Positions 25,522 to 37,717 of a stretch of 64,000 nt of DNA are shown here, piece by piece. The stretch's first letter is position 1; each line of letters starts with the position of its first letter. The notes under the pieces are model-generated. The model had not been told where the DNA came from, searched no databases, and saw only the letters and a list, made by a program, of their open reading frames with translations. Origin of the DNA: Zanthoxylum bungeanum (Eukaryota; Streptophyta; Magnoliopsida; Sapindales; Rutaceae); assembly GCA_019454045.1 (NCBI GenBank), contig SKCR01021413.1:1-64000 (forward strand), written 5' to 3'. The position numbers were made by a program, and so were the translations under genes.

Positions 25522-26156
25522 TTACAAATTAAGATCCAAGTCCACTCTACACTTCTTGCCACGATCATTATCAGACCAGTTCAACTTGGAAAGAATATGG
25601 TCGATTTTTGGTTCATAAACTAAGAGTTGGTCAATTAATTCATAAGCTTTTCTTGCAGGTAGGACTATATCTTCTAGTGATTTCGAAATAAACCCAAGTC
25701 TTTTAGCATCATCAAGAAATGCTAAAAGAAAATCAAAAAAAAGTGATCAACATTGAATAGTCCAATGAGTTTTCAGTGAATGTTCAAGTTTGCTAATGAT
25801 GTAACTGTGAATATTTCTTCCAACGTGCATAGCACATCTGGTAGAGTAATAAAAGCGTCAGCATTATTAATCAGTTGTGAGACAATGTATTCTTCTTCAT
25901 TTGATTTTCTGATGAGGTTTTCGTCTGCCAAAGTTTTTGGAATGATCCTCAAAACTTGACCGCCACCTTCTTACACATCCATTGAAACACATCCCATCAA
26001 TCCAAGATTGCCACCGTTATTTACTAAGTTCATGTTTCGTTCTTCCATAACTCTACCCAGTTCTTTTGCAGATTTAATAAATTATGGTTTAGTTCCAAGA
26101 CTAGTTCTAAAAAACATACAGATATTAGTTACTCATTCTCTTGAAGTTTTCTCCAT
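25522..26156 (-). pseudogene. Intronless LOG-like (cytokinin riboside phosphoribohydrolase family) pseudogene inside Athila
   Basis: LOG enzymes release active cytokinin bases from riboside monophosphates. The minus strand from ATG 26156 shows the family layout: a degraded N-terminal nucleotide-binding strand, GRVMEERNMNLVNNGGNLGL then MG, EGGGQVLRIIPKTLADEN, a SQLINNADAFITLP block, TLEEIFTVTSLANLNIH, a GLFNVDHFF block, and a C-terminal helix region ending in the EAR-like LDLNL. The PGGYGT core is altered to PDVLCT and three in-frame stops are present, so it is inactive. Plant LOG genes have several introns; this copy reads through without any, which indicates a reverse-transcribed origin. 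It lies in the same orientation as the Athila, between the protease/RT boundary and the 3' UTR, where RT, RNase H and integrase should be. A leader ORF start at 26723 may belong to it. Confidence 0.8.
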
Positions 26157-27001
26157 TCTTACTCTCTCTTATCTGAATGTGTTGAAGAGAGAAATGATAA
26201 GCTATATTTATGGATCCTAAAAATGGGTGAGAAATAAAAGCACTAGTACCTGAAAAAAAACAGCTGACAGATGAACAGTAAAATAGTTCGTGAAGGTCAA
26301 AAAGTTTAGATACTGTTGGCAAGATTAAAGTAAAGGAAATCAAAATAGTAAATTAAAGTAAATTAAAATAGTAATTTAAAGGATAGGAAATAAAAGTAAT
26401 AAATTGAGACAATATGTACCGGTAGTTGTGATTGTGGCTCACATCTTCCTCTAGTTTTACGCCAGTAACGGCTTGAACGCCCTCTACAAGTCAAAGATAT
26501 GATTCACATCCAATTTTCTTATAAATTGGCAAAGATAATATTTTAAAGTCAGAATCACAAGACTGTTTTGTTGTCTTTCTTTTTGAAATTATGTATGTAA
26601 GTTGTGAATCTATCTATCAAATCCATTCGAATGCGTCTCAGGAGTCAATGATATATTATCTAATGACTCCATATTCAAGACATCTCTATTAGATTGAATA
26701 TTTTCTTTGTGATTATTAGACATCGTTCCTAAATAACGTAACGAGTATTGCACGTCCAACATACACATTTATAACAAACACCTAATTATTTAGCTCTCTG
26801 TTTCTTAACATAGGTATTTTTCTCCAAATCATATATCTAAAAGATGAATGATTTAAGAAATTTAAGGACTCATATTTTAACCACTACTTTCTTGTAAAGG
26901 TTTAATATTTTTTGGGTGGTCGACGTGTCCTGACATTATCTTTGAAATGTATTCTGCGTGTGTATTTAATGAATTAATGTATTTTATATCTTTTAAATTT
27001 C
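26157..27001 (-). mobile_element. Athila internal segment of unclear origin upstream of the LOG-like copy
   Basis: The segment joins the start of RT (near 27002) to the LOG-like pseudogene. A short minus-strand frame from ATG 26723 begins MSNNHKENIQSNRDVLNMES and stops after about 37 codons. It could be an old N-terminus or leader of the captured gene. Otherwise AT-rich, nothing else recognised. Confidence 0.4.
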
Positions 27002-27905
27002 ATCCAATTCCTTGTTTATGTTCTTCAATACAAATAACTTACCTTCTTGATCGCTTGTGAGAGAGGAATAAATTATCATAGGGTAAGTTTGTTCATCTCC
27101 AAGAAATACATACTTTAATCCTTCTAGAAAAGTCTTTAATCCAATTTGGATGCTTCATCATTTCTCTCGTCTTCAAGTGTTCCTAGTTCCTCAAAATTTT
27201 TCTTCTCTCCATTGTCTTCCAGTACTTGTGTGGAATCAAGTAAAAAATCATTAGGAATATGCGAATTTAATTGCGTGCTTGATTCAAGAAAATCAGCTAT
27301 ACAAATTTCCATATGATCAGATAAACTCCTCTGAATATATTCCTCCATAATTGGTTCAATTAGTTCCATGTTCTCGTTTTCACTGTCATCATCGTATGGT
27401 TGTTTTCACATATTTCCAAAGGAAAAATTCATGATTCCATTCTTACAATTTATTAAGGCGTTAGGTGTTGCTGAAAATGGACGACCAAGTATTATAGGAA
27501 TTGGCTTATAAGTGTTTGCTACAGGTTGTGTTTCTAAGACAGTAAAAATCCACATGATATATAATTTATCGACTTGTAATGACATGTCTTCACAATTCCT
27601 TTCGGTACCTTGAATAATCTATCTGCAAGTAAAAGAGTAGTTGATGTTGGTCTTAACTCTCCAATATTAAGTTTTTATTAAATCGAAAATGAAAACAAAT
27701 TGGCTCTAAGATCAAGCAAATCATGTTCAATTTTTTGATTTCCAATAATACATGAAATAGTTGGACAACCAGGGTCCTTGTATTTTAATGCATTATTGGT
27801 TGAGAGAATGAAACTTATCTGTTCAGCTAGAAAAACTTTCTTTCTTACCTGATGTTTTCCTTTAATGGTGCACAAGTCTTTCAGAAATTTGGTATAATAT
27901 AGTAT
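27002..27905 (-). pseudogene. Athila protease and start of reverse transcriptase
   Basis: The minus strand shows the retroviral-type aspartic protease region of Athila: KYKDPGCPTISCIIGN, then a degraded active-site block (LLDLRAN where LLDLGAS is usual), and PIPIILGRPF followed by NALINCKNG (near 27430-27520). An acidic linker (27136-27369) follows and then LKYVFLGDEQTYPMIIYSSL near 27040-27100, which is the segment just before RT in this clade. The sequence then stops at an early terminator and RT proper is absent. Frames are interrupted by several stops. Confidence 0.8.
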
Positions 27906-27944
27906 TTATTGGATGACATCTAACAAAGGAATATTGACCTTCAC

Positions 27945-29529
27945 ATGTTTGAATATTTCTTATATCTTTGGGGAATACTTCAATTTCTTTATTTTTAATG
28001 CTTGAATAAATAGAGATGCATGAGAACAATTATTATCATCAACGATAGGTAATGGTTCATCAAGCCTTTTCTTACTCTCTAAATCTGATTTATTTTCAGC
28101 TTCGCGAGGTTCAAGAATAGGTGTGTGGATGACCTTACCACTATGAAGAGTAGTAACAAATTTGACTTGGTCTATGTGTTGACTGCTAGAACTACCCTCG
28201 TGAGGGTTTAGATGACTCTTGGGATTTAGCTGTGGTTGTGCAGGAAACTTTCCTTTCTTATTAATGGTTAATGCATAAGTGATTTTGGCAAAAGTTTCTT
28301 TCAGATCAATCGATGTTTTCACATTTTGGTTATTGATGGCTTTTTATTTTTTAATGAATACCTGTAAAGTATCCTCAAGGGTTTTCCTCGGTGGTGGGAC
28401 ATATGGTAAATTATTATGAGAATTTCGGTATACTTGGGAAGGTTGTTCTGATGGTTGTGCTTGGTTATCATTCCTCTTATTGAAGTTTGGATGGTTTCTC
28501 AAATCAGAATTGTATGTTTGGGAATATTGGTTTGGATCTGTTCTCGTGAATATGTTTATGGAACTAACTTGGTCATGGAGACATTCTTACAGGGCTGGCA
28601 AAGTTTGAAAAACTCATGTGACATGTTCATTTGAATTATAGATTTTACAAGTTACTTCTTGAATTGACTTGATATGATCACTCTTCTTCATTTCTAATGC
28701 CTCGACTTTTTTAGCTAGATATGCATATTTAGCATAAAGGTCATGGTCCTCCTTAAGGTTAAAGATACCTCTACCAGATGATTGTGGTTTTACAGGCGAC
28801 TCATAAATGCCAACTGTATCTCATTGTTGTGCATTCTCTACTACGTGTTCTACGTAATCTAGTGCATATTTGGGATTTTTTTTCTCTAAACTCACCATTA
28901 CACATCATTTCCAATACTTATTTACTTAAGGGTGTTAAACCCTCAAAGAAGTAGGAAACCAGCCTCCATGTTTCAAACCCGTGATGTGGACAAACATTCA
29001 ATATCTCTTTAAATCTCTCATACAATGCTAAAGTGTTTCTTCTGACACTTGTGTGAAAGTTGTGATTCTCCTCTTAAAGGAGTTTGTCCTATGAGAGGGG
29101 AAGGAATTTTTTCATAAATTGCTCTTGTAAATCATCCCATATTCTGATGGATCCTGACATAAGGTTCTGTAACCAAATTTTAGCTTTATCCTTAAAGAAA
29201 AAGGAAAAAACTTAAGTCGAATTTTTTTCATGCTGCAATTTTGATCTATGTAAGTATTATATACCTCTTCAAATTTTCTTAAAAGTTGATAAGAATTTTC
29301 TAACTCTAGACCGTGGAATGTGGGTAAAAGCTGGATTACACCTGACTTAAAATTAAAATGTGATGAATTTGGGGAAAAACAATGCAAAATGGTGATCATA
29401 TCCTATTGGTATTCATGAATTATCTGAATGTCCTAGGATGATTAAAATTGCCATGCTAAGACTCATTGTTTACCTGATCAACTAGATTTTCATCTCTGGC
29501 GGTGGGTTTTCATTTTGATTTTCGGCCAT
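27945..29529 (-). pseudogene. Athila gag polyprotein remnant
   Basis: From an ATG at 29529 (MAENQNENPPPE), minus-strand frames run through gag: an F-F-P-F-S-L-R block (near 29190), further degraded capsid helices, and then the long hydrophilic tail with repeated proline/asparagine-rich segments, QYSQTYNSDLRNHPNFNKRN near 28480-28540 and KSHLNPHEGSSSSQH near 28170-28220. Many frame breaks and stops. The upstream leader and the N-terminal part at 37718-37921 are separated from it by the 8 kb Ogre-like insertion. Confidence 0.75.
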
Positions 29530-29574
29530 TTTGACTGACGATGAAGATGATGGAGACTTTCTATTTAATCTACC

Positions 29575-31771
29575 TGTAGGCACTGCATTTTTGCATATAA
29601 GTCCCGATGATGAGCCTCGTAGGGAGGCACTACTCTTTAAGTTACGGAAGTTATGAGAAATAGATGTCGGATGAGGAGATTCAAAATAAGTACATCATCA
29701 GATTTAATTTACATGTTCACTGCATATGCGTTCGTGCCGCATTCGTAAATTCGTTCGAACGATGTACAGATTGCGGGCGTTCGAGAAACGACTGGAATCG
29801 CGTTCGAACGAATGTCGGTATTCCTATTTTACTGTTAGCCAACCTACACGCCCAAACCCATCCAAAGCCTTCCAAAATAACAAATCCACACATTAAACAC
29901 ATGTTGAAATCAAACCAAATTACCTTACCAAATTAAAAGATTCAAATCAAATCTCATCAATCACCTTCCTAATTAAATTAAATCACATTTTTAAACTAAA
30001 TCAAATCAAATCACCTTTCTAAATTGAAGAGATCATTTCCTTATGATACACAAATTAAATATCCCCTCATAATTACACAATATTCCTTCCCTATTCGCAA
30101 AAGGACAACCCCAACCCTTGCCTATAAAAAGAAGCACAAACCCAACTCTTTGGACCCCTAGCCTAGCATTCACGCCCCTCCTCTCTCTAGTCTAATATTC
30201 ACGCCCCTCCTCTCTCTCCCTAACATTCACGCCCAACACACTAGAAAAAAACCATCCATTACCGTAAAATACAAGAAGAAACCAGCCCTATTACCACCGA
30301 AACCAGCAGCTCTTATTCGTCGCAAACTACAGCCCCAAAAAAGCCCTTATTTACCACAAAACAATCCCCAAAACTGCACAAAAATAGCAGCAAAAACAGT
30401 CCAAAAATAGCAGTCCAAAATAGTGAAACGACGAAGGAAAGCAGTGAACCAATGAACCCGAAAATAACGGAGCATTAACCCTTCTGACGAAGACGTAATG
30501 CCCTTCCGAAGAGCAACGTAAAAGGTAAGATCTGAGGGCACCCTTCATTAATTTTATTTTGTAGTCCGGATGCGGCACGCTCGGTTGGACGTGAAATATG
30601 TCCAACCGGGTGTGCGAGGTCCTATATCAAAGACGACCAAATTCTTAGTCACATCTTTCTTTAATGTTCATTCACTTGTTTATCGCACATTTATTTCCTA
30701 TTATTAGCATTTTATCATTCTGCATGCTTTCCTCTTTGTCTATGTGTTGTTATATGCATTATCATACTTCACGTTCATTTTCATGATTGCATTGTGTCAA
30801 TGATTGAGTGTCGCCTCTCGTGGAATATCGAATGGAAACCGAGATGAAAATTTTATAGCCGAATCCGGATGGACGGTAGTGCGGTCTTTACTTGGGATAC
30901 AACTCCACTTACCACTTGGGGAAGCACTCATACATGTGTTCATGTCATGTTAGATGCCATTTTGGTAATCTTGTTCAAACGCGTTATCAAACGCTACATG
31001 AACGTAAGCATTCTGTCTTTGTCCATTCGAATGCGTTTACGAATGTTACTCGAACGCGCACGTATTTTTGTTTTATCATGCATTAGGTCTTATCCTGTTC
31101 GAACGTGTTTACGAACGCTACTCGAATGCATACATTCTATTTCAAGTTCGAATGCGTTGTTCAAACACAACTCGAACGCGTGCTTTCTGTTTACCGTTCG
31201 AACGCGTTTACGAATGCTACTCGAACACGAACACACTGGACAGATTCTTTTATCATGTTTCATGCATATTCGTCTCTTTAGTTATCTTTCCTTTTACATT
31301 ATGCATCTAATTATCTCTCTTCAATATATGTTTTTACAGTCATTACTTATTTATATTTCCACATTTATTTATTTGATTTCATGCTCGCTTTTATTATTAA
31401 TGCCTTCATAGTTGTTATTAGTTGCTTTATCGCGCTTAATATGTTCATGAAATTGTGTGCTTGCTGTTATCCCTACTTACTTTTTATGCATGCGAACTTA
31501 GATATAGGTTATTATTGCGTATGAATATTGTGTAGACTTGATTAGATTATTGCACAAATCCTTTTTATTACAAATGGCATAAGTAAGGGACCATTCCGAA
31601 CCCAACGGTTTGAGGTCTTCCCTTGCGAGGGGTGAGTACGGCCTTAAATTATTTTCCCAGTTCACACTAGGTGGCGACTCCATATTCTCCGGTTTAGTCT
31701 CCCGTGGGCTATTCCATACTGCTGACTAGGCCGCGAGCCTAGAACAACGTCGTTGATTTCTGTGTCCTACA
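29575..31771 (+). repeat. Ogre-like element, 5' LTR (2.2 kb)
   Basis: It starts TGTAGGCACTGCATTTTTGC and ends GTGTCCTACA, pairing with 35272-37511 along its whole length. The preceding CTACC (29570-29574) and the CTATC after the right LTR form a 5-bp TSD with one change. A TATA box (CCTATAAAAAGAAG) is at about 30121-30132. Downstream of it is a CT-rich leader with repeated TTCACGCCCCTCCTCTCTC units (30170-30240). It contains at least three exact CGTTCGAACG palindromes. Confidence 0.9.
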
Positions 31772-31774
31772 GAC

Positions 31775-31792
31775 TGGCGACTCCACTGGGGA
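31775..31792 (+). other. Primer-binding site, Arg-tRNA type (Ogre-like)
   Basis: TGGCGACTCCACTGGGGA lies three bases after the LTR end. Ogre elements are reported to use an arginine tRNA primer with this kind of PBS. It fixes plus-strand orientation. Confidence 0.75.
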
Positions 31793-32453
31793 TAGAGAAT
31801 CGACCGCGAAATAATGTCTTGTTATGATTGTGATTTGTGCTTTAGTTAACCATGTCTACCGTGGGTTGAAGGGGTTTAATCAAAGGCATCATTAGAGCTA
31901 AGTAATGGTTTGGTGTCTTCCTTCATTCACTACCTTTCTATAAGGAAAAGCCGTGAAGGCACCTAGATAATCATGTACTCGTAGCTTACTGTGATGGACT
32001 AATTTGGAGGACTTGTTGTTTATTCCTGTCACCAAGCGATAAGAGTCTAAGAGGCTTGGGTATTTAAGAGAGTTCGCTCCACCCTCCCTCTGGGGAATCT
32101 ACAATGGGAAATCCATTTGACAGTCAGTCACGCACCATAACTCATTGGCATGTACCTTAGTGTATAAAAAAGGTGTGCTCACTCGGTCGCTCGGACCCTT
32201 GAGTGGGGAGACCTAGTTGTGGGTAACCCTTCACCGGCGGGAGCCTTTTTCTATACTCCTATAAACCCACATGTGAACCATAGTCATATATCTTATAGAA
32301 ATTGCCCCTTTATGCTTTTGATAACCACATGCATATTATTTTTCATGCATCGCACGCATACACGCATCATGCTAATTCATAGTTTCGAAAGCCATCATAG
32401 ATATCCATTGGGTTAGAAAAGAAGAAAGACTTGTTAAGAAACAGTTAACAAAC

Positions 32454-33221
32454 ATGAGTGAGTCGGATAATGAGGTTTTCCGCCTGGATCAATTGGAGAC
32501 CAAAGTAACCAGAATTACCGAGCAACTATAAGTTTTGACCAATGTTGTGCCCAGTTTGACCGTACCTCATATAGTTTATAATAGGAAGTTCTGCAACTAG
32601 AATAGAAAGATCATTGGGGGACCTTCAAGGACCAAGCCCACTCCTTCTGAGGTCGCCCCTATCAGAAATATGCGATTCTCCAATTTTGGTAGACCATTGT
32701 CATAGGTGTTTGGAGAACTAAAAAGGCAAGGACTCTTAAATCCCTTAGAACCTAAACCAATTCCAAACCCTGTGCCCCGCTACCTTGACCTAAACCTATA
32801 TTGTTACCCCCACCAGCAAAGGGACCATGAAACTGACAAATGCACCTGCCTTAGGCATGAAATTCAAGACCTCATTGATGCCCATAAAATACCCGACCCA
32901 GAAAAAGAACAACCCAATATGCACTGAAACTCTCCACCCACCCACATGATCAACTCTGGCCTACCCGACAGCCTTGTCCTCCAAACTCACTCCCGTATCG
33001 GGATATGGGGCAACAGTAGGAAAGATGAGATAGAGCAGAATGGGGATTTCTGGGAAAACTTCTCGAACAGTGATGAAGAAGAGGTTGCAAAAGAGGAAAG
33101 TAAATGGGAAAACGAATTACTGCAGTTGGAAAATCTGATGTTTGAAGAAAGCAAGAAGACGGAAGAAGACGAGGCTGCAAATTTCAGAGATGGTTACTTT
33201 CCTGATCTTATTCAATTTTAG
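32454..33221 (+). pseudogene. Ogre/Tat-type gag remnant
   Basis: A plus-strand frame opens MSESDNEVFRLDQLETKVT. After stops, a strong match to the C-terminal gag region of Ogre-type elements appears: a LLNPLEPKPIPNPVPRYLDL block, then a Cys-His arrangement (YCYPHQQ, HETDKCTCLRHEI) resembling their atypical zinc-binding motif, and a QDLIDAHKI helix. An acidic segment follows (32946-33221). The central gag, protease, RT, RNase H and integrase are missing, so the element is a non-autonomous derivative of about 7.9 kb. Confidence 0.75.
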
Positions 33222-34372
33222 TCCTCTATTTATTAATAATAAAGACATTAATTTTGCCTACTTATTCGAGTTTTCTTCCTCAATAGTTATGCATGAGTTT
33301 GATGATAAAATTGTTTGTTGTAGGGTGAAACCTTAGAAACGATAAGTGCGAGAGGTACTCTCGTCCGATATTTTGATTAGATGATCTTGACTAGACTCAC
33401 GATCACTTAATTATAGGATCTTAGCATTGAAAGCCTGAGTAGTCGGAAATGTGACTAGTTGAAGAGAGTGTGGATTGATGAATGACCATTCGCTTAGATG
33501 TCCATCTTGACTTACTTGTGTTACGATATGTGGCATGGTTGGAAACCAAAAGAAAAGTCTCTGAAGAAGAAAATATAAACCACCTATAACCGATAAGTGT
33601 GAAGCTACCCATAGGCGAGTATTAGGACCACCATGAGGAGAAATCCTACCTTAAAGGGTAGGTGTGTTGAAAAAAAAGAGACAAAAGAAAAGGAAAAGAA
33701 AATCATATCACATTGAGTACGGAGAAGTAATTACAGAGCATGATCAAGACATCTAGGTTGGTTTGACCATTGGTCCCATTCTTTGAAATAAAATCATTGA
33801 GCTTGCTTACCCAAGGATCGAGCTGTAAAAGAAACTTAGCACAGACACACTTTGAGTTTGGTCCAAATCATTTATTCAAACGGTCGGATCCGAGTTACAT
33901 CAAGTACTTTGAAGGTTCTTTGGTTTCGATACTAGGCATCCTTTGAGGGGAACAATATGTATAACCATTGGGAATATCTCATAAGAGGCAATATAGTACG
34001 TCGATATGGAACATCAAATCACATGATCTACTTTGGCCAAGTGCAAGTGACGAATGACAAAAAGCTAAGCCAAGACTGGGGGCGACCAGCTACCACCCCG
34101 CGAATAAGGGATATAAAGAGAACTTAAGCCATAAGACAAAAGAGAACTGAGCAATCACCAGAAAAGAACTGGCAGAAGGAAATTGTAAGAAGACCCAAAG
34201 GGCGACCAAAGACAGTTATAGGTAAAAGACACCGAGGAGCACAAGGAAGACCTAACCCAACGGAATATGAAATATATACATGCACACACGCATACATGTC
34301 ACATACACACAATTTTGCTTTGTTTTCGTTCACAGGGTTTGAAGAAAAGTGACAAAGATAAACAATTCAATT
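33222..34372 (+). mobile_element. Ogre-like element, non-coding internal region
   Basis: No protein family recognised. The sequence separates the gag remnant from the tandem array. Short frames on both strands (33421-33612 and 34124-34333, minus) show no conserved features. Confidence 0.5.
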
Positions 34373-35115
34373 TGGGAACAAAACCCACAATCGGGAACAA
34401 AACCCGCAACTCAATATGGGAACAAGACCCACAATAGGGAACAAGACCCTCAACTCAATTCAGGAACAAGACCCACAACTCAAATAGGGAACAAGACCCT
34501 CAACTCAATTCGAGAATAAGACCTACAACTCAAATCAGGGAACAAGACCCATGGGAACAAGACCCATAACTCAAATTGGGAACAAGACCCACAACTCAAT
34601 AGGGAACAAGACCCACAACTCAATTCGAGAACAAGAGCCACAACTCAAATAGGGAACAAGACACTCAACTCAATTCGAGAATAAGATCCACAACTCAATA
34701 GGGAACAAGTCCCTCAACTCAATTCGGGAACAAGACCCATAATTCAAATAGGGAACAAGACCCTCAACTAAATTCGGGAATAAGACCCATAACTCAAATC
34801 AGGGAACAAGACCCACAACTCAATTTGGGAACAAGACCCACAACTCAAATCGGGAACAAGACCTACAACTCAATTAGGGAACAAGACCCTCATCTCAACA
34901 CAGTAAAAGTTTGAGAACAAGATCCAGGGGTTACAACACCTCGCCATCAATCTCAAGTCAATTCAGGAACAAGACCCTCATCATCTAATCATAATTCGGG
35001 AACAAGACCCTCATCTCAACACAGTAACAGTTCGGGAACAAGACCCAAGGGTCATAACACCTCGCCATCAATCTCATCTCAATTCGGGAACAAGACCTTC
35101 ATCACCTCACAATAA
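34373..35115 (+). repeat. GGGAACAAGACCC tandem array in the 3' UTR of the Ogre-like element
   Basis: About thirty imperfect units of 24-26 bp, consensus GGGAACAAGACCCACAACTC plus AATT(C/A), fill 0.74 kb. Toward the right end units become more widely spaced (ACACCTCGCCATCAATCTCA insertions near 34940 and 35057). Tandem repeats just upstream of the 3' LTR are a documented feature of Ogre/Tat-lineage elements. Confidence 0.95.
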
Positions 35116-35257
35116 TGCTTTGGGAACGGACCACCTCTAAATCAATTCAGTTCAAAGCAACAGGCAAGTCAAGTGGCAGCTGGTGAGCCAGGTAAGTAAA
35201 AATACATTGCATAACTTTGATAGGATTATCACTGTCACACACTGCACAAGTCCCATC

Positions 35258-35270
35258 AAAGTGGGGGCGA
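35258..35270 (+). other. Polypurine tract of the Ogre-like element
   Basis: AAAGTGGGGGCGA directly precedes the right LTR start TGTAGACAC (35272), in the position and composition expected for the plus-strand primer. Confidence 0.8.
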
Positions 35271-35271
35271 T

Positions 35272-37511
35272 TGTAGACACTGTATTTTTGCATATAAGTC
35301 CCGATAATGAGCCTCGTAGGGAGGCACTATCCTTTAAGTTATAGAAGTTGTGGGAAATAGACGTCAGAAGGGGAGATTTAAAATAAGTACGTCGTCAAAT
35401 TTAATTTGCATGTTCACTACATGTGCATTCGTGCCGCGTTCATAAATCCGTTCGAACGGTGAACAGATTACGAGAGTTCAAGCAGCGTCTGGAATCACGT
35501 TCGAATGAATGTCGGTATTCATGTTTTACTGTTAGCCAACCTACATGCCCAAATCCATCCAAAGCCTTCAAAAATAACAAATCCACACAATAAACACATG
35601 TTAAAATCAAGCCAAATTACCTTCCCAAATTAAAAGATTCAAATCAGATCTCATCAATCACATTCCTAATTAAATTAAATCACATTCCTAAACTAAATCA
35701 AATCAAATCAAATCAAATCAAATCACATTCCTAAATTGAAGAGGTCATTTCCTTATGATACATAAATTAAATATCCCCTCATAATTACACAATATTCCTT
35801 CCCTATTCGTAAAAGGACAACCTCATCCATTGCCTATAAAAAGAAGCACAAACCCAACTCTTTGGACCTCTAGCCTAGCATTCACACCCCTCCTCTCTCT
35901 AGCCTAGCATTCACACCCCTCCTCTCTCTAGTCTAGCATTCACGCCCATCCTCTCTCTCCCTAGCATTCACACCCAACACACTAGAAAGAAGCCATCTAT
36001 TGTCGTAAAATACAAGAAGAAAACAGCTCTATTACCACCGAAATAACCCTCAACCAGCAGCCCATATTCACCGCAAACTACAGCCTCAAAACAGCCCTCA
36101 TTCACCACAAAACAGCCCCCAAAACTACATAAAAACAGCAGTAAAAATAGTCTAAAAACAGTAGCCCAAAATAATGAAACGACGAAGGAAAGCAGTGAAC
36201 CAGTGAACCCGAAAGATAACGGAGTATTAACCCTTCCGGCGACGACGTAACGCTCTTTCGATGAGCAACTTAAAAGGTAAGCCCTAAGGGCACCCTTCAT
36301 TACTTTTATTTTGTAGTCCGGATGCAGCACGCGCGGTTGGACGTGAAATATATCCATCTGGGTATGCGAGGTCCTATATCAAAGACGACCAAAGTCTTGG
36401 TCACATCTTTCTTTAATGTTCCTTCACTTGTTTATCGCATATTTATTTCCTATTATTAGTTCTTTATCATTATGCATGCTTCCTTCTTTGTCTATGTGTT
36501 GTTATATGCATTATCCTACTTCACGTTCATTTTCATGATTGCATTGTGTCAATGATTGAGTGTCGCCTCTCGTGGTCTATCGAATAGAAACCCAGATGTA
36601 AATTCCGTAGCCGAATCCGAATGGACGGTAGTGCGGTTGTACTTGGGATACAACTCCACATACCGCTTGGGGAAGCACTCATGCATGTGTTCATGTCATT
36701 TTAGATGCCATTTTGGTAATCTCGCTTGAAAGCGTTATCAAACGCTACATGAACGTAAGCACTCTATCTCAGTCCGTTCGAACGCATTTGCGAACGCTAC
36801 TCGAACGCGCACGTATTTTATTTTTAACATGCATCAGGTCTTATCATGTTCGAACGTGTTTATGAATGCTACTCGAACGTAAACATTCTGTTTCACATGT
36901 TCGAACGTAACTCGAACGCGTGTTTTCTGTTTACCGTTCGAACGCGTTTACGAATGCTACTCAAACGCGAACAGACTGGACAAATTCTTTTATCATGTTT
37001 CATGCATATTCATCTCTTTAGTCATCTTTCCATTTACATTATGCATCTAATTATCTCTCTTCAATATTTATGCTTTTCCAGTTATTACTTATTTATGTTT
37101 CCGTATTTATTTATTCGATTGCATGCTCGCTTTTATTAATGCCTTCATAGTTGTTATTAGTTGCATTATCGCGCTTCATATGTTCATGAAATTATGTGCT
37201 TGTCGTTATCTCGATTTACTTTTTATGCATGCGAACTTAGATATAGGTTATTCTTGCGTATGAATGTTACATAGACTTGGTTAGATTATTGCACAAATCC
37301 TTTTCATTACAAGCGGCATAAGTAAGGGACCGTTCCGAACCCAACGGTTTGAGGTCTTCCCTTGCGAGGGGTGAGTGCGGCCTTAAATCATTTTCCCAGT
37401 TCACACTGGGTGGCGACTCTATTATTCTCCGGTTTAGTCTCCCGTGAGCTATTCCGTACTCCCGACTAGGCCGCGAGCCTAGAATAACGTCACCGATTTT
37501 TGTGTCCTATA
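35272..37511 (+). repeat. Ogre-like element, 3' LTR
   Basis: It starts TGTAGACACTGTATTTTTGC, ends GTGTCCTATA, and is followed by TSD CTATC (37512-37516). It differs from the 5' LTR by scattered substitutions, an added AATCA repeat (35697-35727) and an extra copy of the CACCCCTCCTCTCTC leader unit, so the insertion is not very recent. TATA box TATAAAAA is at 35834-35841. Confidence 0.9.
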
Positions 37512-37717
37512 CTATCGCTAGACGATCGAGACTAATGTCTCATGCAACCTAAATACAGACTATATGATAAAATTTAAAAATACAAATGCAATACTTATAA
37601 AATAAAATAAAATAAAATAATAAAAAGTAAAAATAAATGACAAAAGAAAAGCAAGAAAAAATTCCAAATGTAGTGATTAGATCTAAAAATGTCATCTAAT
37701 CCTTATCAATTCAGATC

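Noticed and set aside
30869..31411. 180-codon plus-strand frame in the Ogre-like 5' LTR
   Set aside because: Its cysteine/arginine-rich periodic translation comes from the CGAACGC repeats; the frame is not kept in the 3' LTR. Interesting as a repeat, not as a protein.
34373..35115. CRISPR-like array
   Set aside because: Units are contiguous without unique spacers, lie between LTRs of a plant retroelement, and the genome is nuclear eukaryotic.
35968..36357. 129-codon minus-strand frame in the Ogre-like 3' LTR
   Set aside because: Partly shared with the 5' LTR only because the LTRs are copies; antisense to the element, no family match.
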